From Phlebiopsis flavidoalba (lineage: Eukaryota; Basidiomycota; Agaricomycetes; Polyporales; Phanerochaetaceae): a stretch of DNA of 64,000 nt. Positions 21,632 to 33,660 of the stretch are shown here, one piece after another. Where the stretch lies: NCBI GenBank assembly GCA_035772785.1, contig JAOCPU010000049.1, positions 1 through 64,000 of the forward strand, given 5' to 3'. The position numbers and the translations under genes were made by a program. Positions within the stretch are counted from its first letter, which is position 1; each line of letters opens with the position of its first letter. The notes under the pieces were generated by a model that ran no database searches, was not told where the DNA came from, and worked only from the letters and a program-made list of their open reading frames with translations.

Positions 21632-22858
21632 TCAACCTTCACACCCTTGGGACCTGTCTTCCTCCTCTACCTCAACAGGAGCCGTCTCGGCGATGGGATA
21701 CATGCCATCTGACTTGACTTCTGCGATACCCATCTGGTCACTGTCCTTGTCGCTCCATTCGTGTGCCTTGGGTTCTGGCGCGAAGACACGACCAACGGCT
21801 TGGCACTGGATGTATTTTGTTTTGAAGTATGCTGATTCCGAGAGAAAGGATGAGTTTCTTTTCCTTTGATTGATGTGGAGACGAGGTAAGGGGTGTTCCC
21901 GCCTTGCGACGTGGGTGATAGCGTTCGACGCGCGAGTCAATGAACGTTGCGTCGAAGGGTTGCCGGACGCTACCAGATGCATCCAGTACCTGGACTTGGC
22001 GTAAATAGGCTTCTGTGTTTCACCACGTCGCCCGAAGACCGACGACGAATATCCACGTGCAGCCCCAGCACGCGCTGAGAATGATGCGGAGAGTCATCGT
22101 GGACTCAATTAATTGCAGCGCCGAGTTAGTCAGAGCTTCTGTCCCATCCCACAGAAACCAAGCTTATCCCCTTTGCAAGCCTCGGTGGTAAGAGTGAAGA
22201 ACAGCCGCCATAGCTATTAACGAAACTAGTACGTATGGGGGACAGACGATCTGACCATCGACAAGCATTATCAGTTACCAGTGGGTTGTGAATTTACGAT
22301 GAAACCACGCAGAGCATGCTTGACCATGTGTGACGAGTGCCAAATTGGCGGCCACAGAGGTTCAGGACCGTCCCGGAGCATGCAGTTTCCAGTACTGTTA
22401 CCGAGATGGGGTTTGACCTTGACAGGGAACGTAAGTGATCTCTGGACAGCCAGAACGAGGGAGGCGGTACTAGTAGAGAAGATTTTGCCGATGATAGCCA
22501 GTAGATGGTGCCGACCCAATTGTGTTTGGGAGAAGCAATACAACCTTGACCGTCTTCCAGGGGGAAGGTGACTAAACAAGTGAGATGATTGTATCAGCAC
22601 AAAGCATGTGCGTGAGAATACGTTTGGATTGTTAGGATTCACCATGATAGAAGCCACAGCAAATTTGCCTGTGACGATCACTTGTACGGCAAAGAGACTC
22701 GACATGAGTTGAGAGGACATTGCGCGATTTGTCATAAATGGGCATGGATACGGATGACATGAACGGCGGAGCAAGTTGCGAGAAGAATGGCGGTGCAGAT
22801 GGGCTCGAAAAGGAAAAGAAGCGCTGAGCATGTCTGTAGACGAGAGGAGAATCAGCAT
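21632..22858 (-). CDS. Hypothetical membrane protein, frameshifted
   Basis: Two minus-strand frames probably belong to one gene. The upstream one (22858-22271, 195 codons) has hydrophobic segments such as MSSLFAVQVIVTGKFAVASI and LLAIIGKIF. Between them, at 22270-22000, short readings PPYVLVSLIAMAAVLHSY and IILSACWGCTWIFVVGLRA look like further membrane helices. The downstream frame (21982-21632) is polar and acidic (VEVEEEDRSQ) and would be a cytosolic C-terminal tail. At least four possible helices are seen, but I do not recognise the family. Confidence 0.4.
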
Positions 22859-22859
22859 C

Positions 22860-24915
22860 CATGTGGTCTCCGGTGCATGGGAATCATGATGTTGGATATG
22901 GTGCGCCGTCTGCGGCTACCACATCAGGTTCGCAGATCGACTTGGAGAACACGGACGGTAGATGTTCTACCCCCTACGGACGCTCGAATAGAGACAGCGG
23001 GTTGCTGGCGAGGGGAGGTGTACAATTGCCCCAGTCCGTTAGAGGACGTGTGTACAATTGCCCCAGTCTCCAAGCCGTTGCGGCTTGTCTGGAAGGGGAA
23101 CGAGGGAAGTCTACCGCCGCGCCTAAGTGAACCACAGACTGAGTGCTTCGAAAAGGTTCACTAAGCGCCAACGATGGTGGAATGCTCAACAGGCATAAAG
23201 ACCGGAGAAGCCCACTAGAGTGGTAGGCAGCGATGTTGAGGAAGGGCCACCCTTGCCTTTGCATGAGGAGCCGCCAACGAACGTGGGTAAAGTGACGAGG
23301 GGTCGAATGTCAAACGGGGATGCCGACGCGTCAAGGGTACACACACGAATAAGATAATGTACTTTTGGGGTGCGCAGAGGAGATTGTGGGCGGGGGGCCT
23401 TGGTGAGTGAAGGAGGGAGGGTAGGGGGCCAGTTTTCGTTATCGACATCGCAAGGACAGTAGCGAGTATGGATGGTAAGAAAAGAGAGGACCGGACAGGA
23501 CGGGATTATGGAAAGCGTACAAGGGGACTAGCCAGGCTCCCGTTATGAAAGGGGATGAAACACGCCCCCTGAACGATGCAACGCCGGTGCCTTCTCGATT
23601 TGGTTTATATTACATCAGTACTGCTGCCTTTCCACCATCACAACGCCTGTCTCCCGGCCCGGACACACATGCGCCAACACCGTTCCCTGGCCCTCGCGTA
23701 TCACTTTGATCTGGACAACACGGCCCGGCACCCGTAGTTTTGCCTCGTCGTTTCCCCCCGCGGCTAACCACGGGCACACCTTAACTGAGCTTCAGCAATG
23801 CAACTTGTATGAATTCACACTGGAATACTAGACACACCCGACGTATCCCTTAGGCACTTGCTGAACAATCGCAACTATTCCATGCTGTTCATAATACACA
23901 TACCGCCCAAACTGAGTTGGGGACATTTGAAACCGTGTGAGGAATCTATCTGCCTATCACCCACTGGCGGTTTCCCGTATATCGCTCCATTCTTTGACGG
24001 GGATACGCAAAGCGTTAGTGGGCATTTGGACTATCGACCGGTGTGCCAATACACTCTCCGGTCGCGCTGGATCACTGAGTGTCTGTGATAGGTGCCCCTT
24101 GTTTTTCACAATCCACTCATGGTCAACATTTCACTGCGTCCTAACCTAAAACTTATGACGGGTGAGCTGAACCAGGCGTGGTCGGCTAGCTAAAAGTTCC
24201 CCTTTCGTGAGCGCAGTCCCCTTGTCACGGGTGCATCCCATGCTACAACAGCAGATGATCACACCAGTAAGAACTGCACCCACTACCACCGATAGATTTT
24301 GGATGGGTTGCCCAGCCACAGCCCGCCTTGCAGTTCACGATTCTCTTAATGGGGACTTGTGCGATGGAATCTCAAAACATCGGCGCGTTATTCGGCAATC
24401 CACCGCAAGTAGCGGTTACAGTATCCTAAACTACTAAACAAGCAATACAATGAATGCGCTAAATTCAACAGGCCCTGTTTCAATGCATTAATGAGACTCC
24501 GTTGACACCCTATGCGTCCACCCAATTCCGAGAATTATTGTATGCCATCTTGATCAAGCCAATTACATATCACGCTACGCCACGATCGTCACTCGCCTAC
24601 TGATGTTATATCCTGCCTTTCGCTAGTACTAGGCACACCGCTCCTTCCAATCGTTATTGAATGCTTAGCCATCGGCATCAAGCCTCCTCCTCTACACCTG
24701 AGAGACCACAACGCGTGGAGTCTTCAGTGGAAAGCTTGCTAATAGAATTCTCCCAGACTTCCAACGCGAAGTGGAACACGGATCAATGTCCCATCCGAAA
24801 CGGAGAAGGTCTATAGAAGACGATGTACCGGCCACCACTGTGACGACGCTCGCCAACTTCCAAGGCGCCCGCCCTCACCTCCATCCTTGATAAAAACGTT
24901 CATCGGCTCATTACC
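22860..24915. other. No supported gene
   Basis: Only short frames on both strands. A notable small feature is an 18-base direct repeat, TGTACAATTGCCCCAGTC, at 23019-23036 and 23051-23068. From 23600 to 24900 the sequence looks intergenic. Confidence 0.45.
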
Positions 24916-25926
24916 CTAGTAAGAACTGTCCATTCCTGAATCGATTATGTGCCGTTGAAATTGCTGGTAATGTGGCGCTTGACTACCGGCGATGTGAATG
25001 GAGTACAGTATGTAGCGACCGCTTGTCGAAGAAAGTCCAGAGCATCGCCGAGGGGCGTCGTGAATGACAGGGCGTCGAGGACGGTGTGAGAATGTAGTGA
25101 CTGGCAAACGCCAGAAAGTTTTGATACATTTGGCCGAGCATCCTTTGCTCTGTCCTAGCATTTCACTTGAGCTCCGTAGTATGTCTTCGGGGTTTGAAGA
25201 AACGCGATGATGCGAGCCACATGAATAGTTCATGCTTGATGAGAAACCCTGCTTCCAGCGCATGTCTACATCCGAGACCTAGAATCCCATACACTACAAG
25301 ATCAATAAGGTACTCCATAAGTTAAGTAAGAGGAAAAAGTGACGGGCGGCGAAGTAGGCAAAGGCTTTGCAAACTAGGCCAAAAATCAATATTAAAGCCC
25401 TTTCCGAAGAGGAGAAAAATAGCATGCCTTCATGCCCCCCCCCCCCCCCCCCCCCCCAAATTTCTTCCGAATCGAATAGACCATGAGATCGACCCATCTG
25501 TCCCAGGATCATGCCCATGTCGCCATAGGAGTCGAAGAACAACAGCTCGTTCCCATTCTTGGCATCGTCGCAGAACTGTACGTCGACCTGGTAGAAATCG
25601 TTTTGATTGTGGCGGATCGGTCAAAAAGTCGGTCAAGGAAATGGCGTAGTGGGCCATATATCGCGTATTGAACGAGATGCTCTGCGTTGCTCCCAGAAGG
25701 CAATTCGCACGTCTTCATCTTGAATCTCCATGCGCGGCTGACATACAATGATGTCAATATCCCCATGGTCCTGCTTCCCCTAGGGTGCTTCCCGAGGGAC
25801 TGCGGACATGCTCGTAGAGACCCTGAACGACGTGGAATAAGATGATCTTTCAATTTGTTGTAAAGGGAGGGCGTCATCCCGGAAATTGAGCATTGGCAGG
25901 ATGCTCTTGAACGCGTTCCCGCCCAT
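24916..25926 (-). CDS. Nucleotidyltransferase-like fungal protein of unknown role
   Basis: From the start MGGNAFKSILP (25926) the merged frames read TPSLYNKLKDHLIPR, then DHGDIDIIVCQPR-like coding at about 25765-25740, which carries the D-x-D acidic pair of nucleotidyltransferase-fold proteins. AHYAISLTDFLTDPPQSKRF and ELLFFDSYGDMGMILGQMG follow, then GLFDSEEIWG just before a C23 run on the plus strand (G in the coding sense). After the run the sequence resumes with RWKQGF, MWLASSRFF and a Ser-rich tail to about 24916. I recall proteins of this layout in other basidiomycetes but cannot name a function. The homopolymer and at least three shifts break the frame. Confidence 0.6.
25435..25457. 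repeat. C23 homopolymer inside a gene
   Basis: Twenty-three consecutive C on the plus strand, within the nucleotidyltransferase-like gene directly after GLFDSEEIWG. Read through, it would encode poly-Gly on the minus strand. Either an intron, a true poly-Gly tract or an assembly artefact could explain it. Confidence 0.95.
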
Positions 25927-25929
25927 GTT

Positions 25930-28130
25930 GCAAGCGGGTATTGGTAGAGGAAGAGACTGAGGGTCTGAGAGGTTCGAGATAGTGGGAGTTGGTGAGCAAA
26001 GCTCGCAACCTGAGCTAGTGGGGGTGTGGACAAAGCTTTGCTGCCTTGGCCTTGGGCCTCTGTTGGTGCGAACTTGACGACCTGCCCATGAATGGGACAA
26101 AAGGCCACTGGTGGCGCGGCATCCGGAATGATCTAGATCCGACGCCCGCGCTGGCGCTGTGCTTGGACGGAGAAGGAAAAGCCACGTAGGGGTCGTACTA
26201 TTTCCCTGGAACCTCAAGTTCAACGGACGATGTTTCGTTGAGACCTTTCCAGGCGATATCACTAACTAATCCTTTACTCGCAGTTACGCTTTCGAGTTAC
26301 GCCATTCAACTACTTTACACTAGTAGCGCAAGACATGGCAAATAGGCCGAAGCATTCCAGCGAAACCCGTAACCTCGGAAGGTAAATGGTTCATCCCAGT
26401 GCCTTTACATGGCCTATAACGATGTTGGACGATGTCGAAGAGCTTGAGTGCTGGAGCCACAACAGTAGGGTCCATACCCGAATATCTCGATATCTTGCAA
26501 GAGCGAACTGCTGAAACGACTGAGTCGCAAGTGAACCGTCTAATTTCTGCCTGGCCAACAGACGAAATGCTACCTGCGGAGGGTTAGGATAGCGTCAAGA
26601 GTAACTTACAAGAAATTAGTGTCCGGCCTGAAAGAAATACAAAGCTTGGGACAAGAGGATTTGAAGTACATCTAGCTCATACAGCGTGTTCGTTGATTGA
26701 TCTGATACGTACGATCATTAGGGCTATAGACGAAGACCACACTGGAACGCATCGAGGTCCTCATAGCTATGCGCAAAGCATCTGAGGTTGTACCACCGGG
26801 TAAATACCTGATCTTTTCCCTCTTTGAATTTATTAAGATTACCCATTTTCCGCTTATGTAAAAAAAAAACGCAACAAACGGCCGCGAGGACAGTCCCCGT
26901 AATCTGGGTCTTCGACTCCTGTGACCGGCCCCCAGCAATGTGTCGCTGAGCAGAGGGGTGTCCCCATTACTGTTCCACCCGCGCGAGGCGTCCGTCCGTT
27001 TCCGCCACAACAACATATACCATTTTCAAGCCGCGAGCCCAAGGCTCGGCGGGAAGCGTTGAGCAAACAGCTGCCTTTGTCGCCCTGGCAGAAAGGTGGC
27101 TTTTCATCCGCCATTGAATGCCACTAAGGCCTGCAGAAGGAGCAGGCGGTGGTAAGGATGAAGAGTGGATCCTTGCCGTGGTGACTAAGTCCATCAAACC
27201 AAGATAAGAACCGGTAGGCTTTATCCGTTCACGATCGAACGAGCCCAAAAAGCATCCTCACACCATCAATTCGATAGGTATGCCTAGGTACAAGATCCTG
27301 AGCCACAAGAAGACGGCTTGGGCACCCAACTTAGCTATAACACTACGTTACGGGGGGGATTATTCCTCTCCCCGATATGGATGCCCCACCCGACAACGCT
27401 GCCCACCTCAATGCATTATCCGACGTTTCCCCGCAGGCTCGACGGTGATGGCACTTTTTACCCAGACACAAGCTGCTTCTACCGCGCAGAGGTCCTCGAG
27501 AGTCCAATTGACACAGCCAAGGCAAGTTGGTCGTACTTCTAGCAACAAAGTCCTTATCGGCCTTTGTAGACAAATCCCGCGGCCAAACAGAAGCCCGTCT
27601 ACAATGTTAAAATTTGAAGATGACGGTGATCAGATACATCTAGTCGGGGCACATTGGGTAGTCGAGTGGCCTGGTTCAACATGATGGGTTTTTTACGCTG
27701 TACAACAGTTGTAATATCAGTATGTACTTATGCTTTTCTTGGTGTTAAATTCATTGGACTCCTGATCATACGCGACGGTCTTGCCCTTTGCTGCCATTCT
27801 CATTCTCGAAAGGCGGACCATTTCAAGGTGCTAGCTTTTGTTTACCGTCACTGTATAATCGCGGCTGTATTTGACCGCCGAACGGTGACTCCTGATTGGC
27901 TTTTGCAATTTGAACTAGTAGAAAAGCCACTGTAGCCATGCGTACTGAGTGCTTTGTCTTATGAGGCAAAGCCGCGCATGCTTCAACTCAAATACTGACG
28001 ACTTGAGGAGGCTTTAAGGCAACCTTCCGGATCGACAACGGACTGTCACAGATTACAGTCTACAGTACGCCCAATGGGCCGTCACGCTCGAGGCCTGTGG
28101 CTAGAGCGTCACGTGGTCGAGACGCCACTG
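25930..28130. other. No supported gene; weak frames only
   Basis: A minus-strand frame at 25780-26262 extends upstream of the previous gene but looks like 5' sequence. A plus-strand frame at 27280-27684 (134 codons) and a shifted reading DGDGTFYPDTSCFYRAEVLE near 27440-27500 look somewhat protein-like. Minus frames at 26854-27248 are unassigned. Nothing here can be named. Confidence 0.35.
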
Positions 28131-28134
28131 CAGT

Positions 28135-28314
28135 AGAACTTTCTAGCAATTGCTGAAGTATCGAATTCCTGCCGGCCACCAGCTGGTTGAGAGCTGTTGC
28201 ACTTGATGTCAACAGTAAAATACTGGTAACTTCTGGACTTGTCTCTGCCAATCGGTCGACTTTCTCGCTCGTTCTCGACATGACCTCGAGTTCACCAAAG
28301 ATCGCGTATAAATA
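28135..28314 (+). promoter_or_regulatory. Heat-shock promoter: HSE-like site and TATA box
   Basis: AGAACTTTCT at 28135-28144 is a perfect GAAnnTTC pair, the core of a heat-shock element bound by Hsf1. Imperfect TTCnnGA pairs occur at about 28231 and 28272. A TATAAATA box at 28307-28314 lies about 85 bases before the start codon of the small heat-shock protein gene, a plausible spacing for a fungal promoter. Confidence 0.6.
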
Positions 28315-28396
28315 AACCCGGTTAGTCGTGCTTACTTGAGTCCTCCAACCCTCACGCAGTGAGAATCTATCACCAGCTCCCTCTCTACTATTCAAG

Positions 28397-29041
28397 ATGT
28401 CTCTCACTCGCCACTAGTTTTTTTTTCGCGAATTTCGTCCCTTTTTCCACATGCTAGAGGAAACCTCTGGGTAGGCACCCAGCCTACATGGGCATCCCTC
28501 AAACGCGTTCTCCTCCACTGGGCGATCCTTTCTTCCACCACCCTAATTCATTGAGACCAGCGGTGGATGTGTCTGAACAAGGCACCAGCTACACAATTGA
28601 AGCGGACCTACCAGTGTGAAGAAGGAGAATGTCCAAGTTCGCATCGGCGACGCCGGGCAAAGTGTCACCATCGAGGGCAAGATCGTAGACCGTAGGTCAG
28701 CGCAAGAGGAGTGCTCCTCGACCTGCTGACGCGTCCGCGAACGAACGGCGAACCCTCGGATGCCAGTGCTGTAGAATCGGCTGAAGGTAAGTCATGTCAT
28801 ATGGCATTGATTAAGTCCGCTATCCTTGAAACCAGGTTGACTGACTTTTGGAACAGGTCCCAAAACAGCATTGAGTGCTCCAGAGTCCACACAGATATCT
28901 TCGGAGCGCTCCTTCGTCGGGGCCTCTACATTTACCCGCACAGTTTGGCTTCCGCGGCGTGTAGACCCATCCAATGTCTCCGCGAAGCTCAGTGACGGTG
29001 TCCTCACGGTGACCATCCCCAAAGTGCATAGACACAGGTAG
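28397..29041 (+). CDS. Small heat-shock protein (Hsp20/alpha-crystallin)
   Basis: An ATP-independent holdase that binds unfolding proteins. The start at 28397 gives MSLTRH, and after one indel FFFREFRPFFHMLEEPLG. The alpha-crystallin domain begins PAVDVSEQGTSYTIEADLPG (about 28560-28615) and goes on with KKENVQVRIGDAGQSVTIEG (about 28622-28680). After an acidic insert and a 70-base intron (28787-28856), it resumes with SSERSFVGASTFTRTVWLPR, VDPSNVSAKLSDGVLTVTIP and KVH. The GVLTVTIPK block is the conserved C-terminal strand of the fold. The TAG is at 29039-29041. At least two frameshifts are needed. The upstream region has a heat-shock element and a TATA box. Confidence 0.94.
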
Positions 29042-29555
29042 TGTGGAGGGTTCCTGTACAGTGAATAAGAGGAATGGGTGGACCACCCAGACTTCACGAA
29101 CTCCACACTACAAGTTCACTGTGCTATTCGTCATTACCTTTGTATCGTAGTTTGAGAAATTCATTCTGTGACTATACAATACCGCTTCTACGTGTGCACG
29201 AAACACACCACCTAGCATCCGAAGCGCGAACATACAACGTCCAAGACGGAAGGAGAGCGAGATGCTCCCACGCTCAGACGCGCCTCAATCATGAACTTGC
29301 GCTCGGGAAGAGAGAAAATGGAACATGGCACCGCGAGACATCCTCCGCACGCCCGCGGGGTCGCCTCTCCTGGCTGGCTTTCCCTTCTTTTACACCACCT
29401 CACCACTCCTCAAACTCGTCCCACCCCTAGCGTCGCCCGACCGTTGCAGGCACACCCCGCGACAACTCCAACTCCGTCCGCGCGCACTATGGCCATGAAT
29501 GCACTTCACATGGGCCTTCACTACGCGCCCCACGTAGCGCATCTGCGCGAACGAG

Positions 29556-30778
29556 ATGGACGTCGATCCGGGCGCCCCCGACGAACGAGGCGACGTGAGA
29601 CAGAGTATGACGATGATGTTGACGAGGAAGTTGACGCAGCTCGACTCGGACACTGAGGAAGTAAGGAGCTGCAACCCGCGACACAGATGCGCGAGTCCTC
29701 CTAAGGCACGACAAAGACGCACGGTGCAGCGCGGCCCCGGCACACAGTGCCGGATTCCCTTAGAACGCGTGAGAACAGTGTTGGATGCAGACGGTGAGTT
29801 CCAGTATGTCTCGTCTCCGTGAACGTCATGATACAAACTTATACCCTCTCTAGGGATGAGCGAAACAACCTCAAAGGAAGCAATGTTCATGTTGGCTGCA
29901 GCGGCTGTATGTTGTCTGTGTACCTCTTCACAAGTCTCAACTCAATGGACTCCACGTCCGTAGGAAGCGTTCACGAAACGATTGGCCGAAGCTGGGCACC
30001 GTCAAGCTGCGGCCGAGCGACGAAACACAATCACATACCGTGACTTTGGTATGTCTCCTACCTTGGTCCCGTAAGCAGCCCCCTCATGTACGACCTGCTA
30101 GCCACGGCCGCGTCAGAGCATCATTCTTTTAAGTTCTTGCGAGGTATGCCTGATCTCTTGTCACTTCATGTCGCCATACCCAATGCCTCTTTCTCCTCTA
30201 CAGACACCATTCCGCAGCCTTTGTCTCTTGGCGAAGCGCTTCAACGTCGCGCAGCCAAAGAAAAAGAGCTACTTGAGCCAACACCTACTGCTGTTCCTTC
30301 TGCTGCTCCCTCTGTTGCCCCATCGCCCCTTCCCAGCTTCACCCCCCTTCCGAAACCCATGGTTTCCGCCGCATCTAGCACCCCTCGACCTCACATGCGC
30401 CATCAGCCGCCGCGCCACCGTCTGGCACGCGCGGCAAGGCTCGAACAGCGAACGGCACAGGTAAAGGCGAGACAGCCGCCACGACGGCATGAGCACACGG
30501 GGGAAACCAAAGCCAAGGCTTGGCGAGGAGAAGCCTCGAACGAGTCTCAAAGTGTCAGTGCCCGTGCCTCTCACCGCAAAGGAAGACACGTCCAATGGGA
30601 AGCCCAACGGGGCCAGGCGAAACATCACGCGTATCGCGTTCACGAGGGACGACGGGCGACTCTACCTCCGCTCATTCACGTGCATGTGAACGGTTCCGCA
30701 CACTACTCTCTGGGTACACCACCAGCAAGTGCGCGGTCCTTATGGCCATGGGATAAGCTCAGAATACCCTATGTGTGA
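29556..30778 (+). CDS. Histone-fold subunit of the Dpb3/CHRAC (CBF/NF-Y-like) type
   Basis: A histone-fold protein like the small subunits of DNA polymerase epsilon and CHRAC chromatin remodellers. MDVDPGAPDERGD opens an acidic N-terminus (QLDSDTEE). The fold then reads PLERVRTVLDADG, SKEAMFMLAAAA, KRLAEAGHRQAAAERRNTIT joined to YRDF, and after introns ATAASEHHSFKFLR and DTIPQPLSLGEALQRRAAKE. Introns at 29794-29853, 30049-30101 and 30143-30203 have good ends and phase. The tail is Pro/Ala-rich, then Arg-rich and basic (30280-30778), and its frame is uncertain. It could be the polymerase-epsilon or the CHRAC member of the family; the sequence does not decide. Several indels are present. Confidence 0.86.
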
Positions 30779-31730
30779 ATGGCACAGAAGAGCATTGGAT
30801 GCCGACTGTCCCAGGGCCGTTGATTGGCGGGCCTGGGGTGCCCTTTGGACGAAATGGCCTGGGTATGGCTGATAACCCGGAAGGACAATTTATTCGCAGC
30901 AAAGGCAGCCTAATCGATAGGACGCCTTCACATTTTGCTTACAACTCGCGTTTGGATGAAAAGAGAAGCCATAGAGACGGGTGTGCATGCCACTGTATAT
31001 ATATTTCTTTCTAATTGCTATGTCAAAGCCGTACTTACATGGACAAGGGTTTACGGACGATTATGCGCCTAATAAACAGCTCAAAGTGCCAGGGTTCCAA
31101 TCTGCTGATCATATACACGACTTTTGGCGTATGTTTCGGTTAGTCTCGTTCCTGATTCTTGAGGATTCATGCCACCATTATCATACTATTTTTGAGAGTA
31201 GAATCTATCCGACGTCGTTTTGATTTCAACGCTCGACTGAGTTGCGTCTACAGATACCACTTTAAACAGGCATTTATGCCGCAAAATCCCCGAAACACAT
31301 GGATTGTGCAAATTGTATACTGCGTGTGGGCTTAAAGCCTGTGATACCTGACTCCGAATCCTCATTACAATGACGGAACGCCACAACGGCGATCGGAAGC
31401 GCCCGAGAAGAAGGGAAAGGACCTGGATCGTGAAGGCGTCACGCTGAACGGACGAACTGGACACTGCTCTTGCAAATCGGTTTGTGAAAACCAGTTGACC
31501 CAGGCTGTTCCAAGAAAAGTTCGAAAGGCTCATCGAGACGCGTCGCGAACGCACAAACGTGCCGCCGCGTATTGCCGCGTGATGCGTCCCAAATTATCAT
31601 TATCTCCGTGCCTTGAACGGCTAGCGCCTTCTATAGATAACTGAGGTCGATCCCGAGTCTCACTGACAAGGGATCCAAGCATCTTGCAACGGTCCGCATC
31701 CCTCCTTCACCCTGCTGACTTCTCCCCAGC
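30779..31730. other. No supported gene
   Basis: Frames at 30775-31014 (+), 30981-31223 (+) and 31186-31554 (-, 122 codons) show no recognisable family. Probably intergenic, possibly including the 5' region of the downstream dioxygenase. Confidence 0.4.
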
Positions 31731-33309
31731 ATGTCCGCACCTTCAGCCCTTCGTTTGCAGCAGTGGATAGATATCCCCGATCAGCTCAGTACTCGTGCCC
31801 ACATTGACATAGTGGTTCACCCTATCTTAGCACTGGCAAACCATAGCGAATGCGCATCTCCACATCCGCAGCGTTACACGCCGCTTGCCTTGAATATGGC
31901 TTCTTTTACCTGGATATATCGAAATATGTGTAGCTCCCCAGGAGCCTGAAGAAACTCACAAAAGCTGGCGGCGGAGATGCGTTCTTTGCTCTTCCTGAGG
32001 GAAGATGGAACGAACCGCAGCATCGCCCTCAGAACGATTGGACGCGCGTGATTCTGAGGCGTAAGTACGCACTCATGGGTTCTTTCGTGCCAGAGTGACT
32101 CTCAAAATTTATTACGCACAGGATATCAACGACTGAAAGAAAACGTGACCAATGGGAAAGCTGATAACCACGAATAAGGCCTCGACTTCTATAAACCAGA
32201 GTTGAGAACCCGGACAGCAGACCAAGCCGCTGTGGGGCTCGAATCAGTGGCCCACTGTACCAGGCTTCCAAGAGAGATACGAGATTTGGGATCGAGAAGA
32301 TGAAAGCATTAGGAATGATTGTCATGGAAGCGTAAGTGCTCCAATTAATTTCGTCACATATACTGATCAATATCTGCTCATATTAAGTATGGCAATTGGC
32401 CTCGGTATGACACCAGAAGAATGTGAAGAATTAAAGGCTCAGGTAGACGATAGCTTCTGGGTCATGCGAGTGATAGGTCAACATATTCCGCTACAATAAG
32501 GCATCCCATATTGACAGTTTTTTAACAGGCTACCCACCACATCCCAAAACAACTACGAGGGGTTCTCATGCGGAGCACACAATCGTGAGCAAGCTGTAGT
32601 TATACGATTTTTCGGCTTACATTAACGGTCATATAATTACCCTTAGAGATTACGGTTGTTTAACGTGAGTGGGGAGTTATCTAGAGACATAGTGCCGACG
32701 AGACCCATCCAGGTTCCTCTACGCGGATCCAAACGCCCGGCGCACTTGAGGTCTTCTTGCAGGACCCAGGCCATCTTGTTCAGACCGCCTCATAGACCAA
32801 TTGCCAACTGAGAGCGTTAGAAACATCGGCGTATGGATCAAGGCCGACCCTATTCCGAGGGATGCGTTGTTTGCCAACATCGGTGAAAGTACGTGCAGAC
32901 CACATTATAAAAGGTTACTTTGTGACTCACAAAGATTAGTGTGGGAGATTATGGACGAATGGCCTTTACAAGAGCACTCTGCATCGAGTGATGCATCGGA
33001 GCTCAAACTATCGGTAGGTCATCACTTCACCCATCGTTGCAGTCAAAGTGCTCACATGTGTGACAGTGTATCGTAAGTGGAAACATGAATGTTGCCATTA
33101 TTGTCTCTCATATATGGCCAGCTATACCATTCTTCTTCGAAACCCAACTTCGACGCCCTCATTCAAGCCTCTGCCGGCGCATTGCGATCTCACCGAATGG
33201 GGGAGCCAAAGAAAGAAGGGGGAAGACCTCCTAAAGAGTATCAGCCCGTCGTTTATGGCGATTTCTTGCTAGGAAGGTCACAAACAACTTCGACTCGAGC
33301 AAGGGCTGA
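31731..33309 (+). CDS. 2-oxoglutarate/Fe(II)-dependent dioxygenase (isopenicillin-N-synthase-like)
   Basis: A DSBH-fold oxygenase of the 2OG-FeII_Oxy/DIOX_N type, which uses Fe(II) and usually 2-oxoglutarate. The N-terminal domain shows the GFFYLDI reading near 31900 and PEGRWNEPQHR near 32000. The core contains EKMKALGMIVMEA joined to MAIGLGMTPEECEELKAQVD, then SHAEHT next to DYGCLTFLYADPNAPGALEV. This HxD pair gives two of the three iron ligands. QDPGHL and WIKADPIP follow. The distal part includes the expected YRVSIPFFFE-type block, read here as AIPFFFETQ near 33120-33145, which holds the 2OG-binding Arg/Ser position. Introns at 32061-32121 and 32332-32387 are clean, with others near 32475-32528 and 32605-32645. 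The substrate is unknown. The stop is at 33307-33309. Confidence 0.9.
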
Positions 33310-33660
33310 AAATACGATTAGTTCGCCCCAACGGTAAATATCTGAAGGGTATGATCAATGGTCAACGTAGTTGCATCGTCTATGTTTTATGTACGTACGA
33401 ATATATCAATTTGGAGATATGTAGACGAACGGATTTGTAATAATAGAATGGAATTCCGATGTGTTTATGTTGACCGATTTCGTCTTGACGATTCGCGAGA
33501 CGGTGGAAACTAGCAGAAACCAGTCGCACCGAGCAAGCGTCCCATAACCAGTAATACGGCTTTTTTTCTCTATCGATTGGCTGGTCTGGTTGTGACTCCA
33601 AAGCGCTCTCGTCCTGCCTTCACTCCCTTGTCCTCACTATCTTTCTTTCAGGCCAGGAAG

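Noticed and set aside
28060..28407. 115-codon minus-strand frame
   Set aside because: It overlaps the heat-shock element, TATA box and start of the small heat-shock gene and resembles nothing known.
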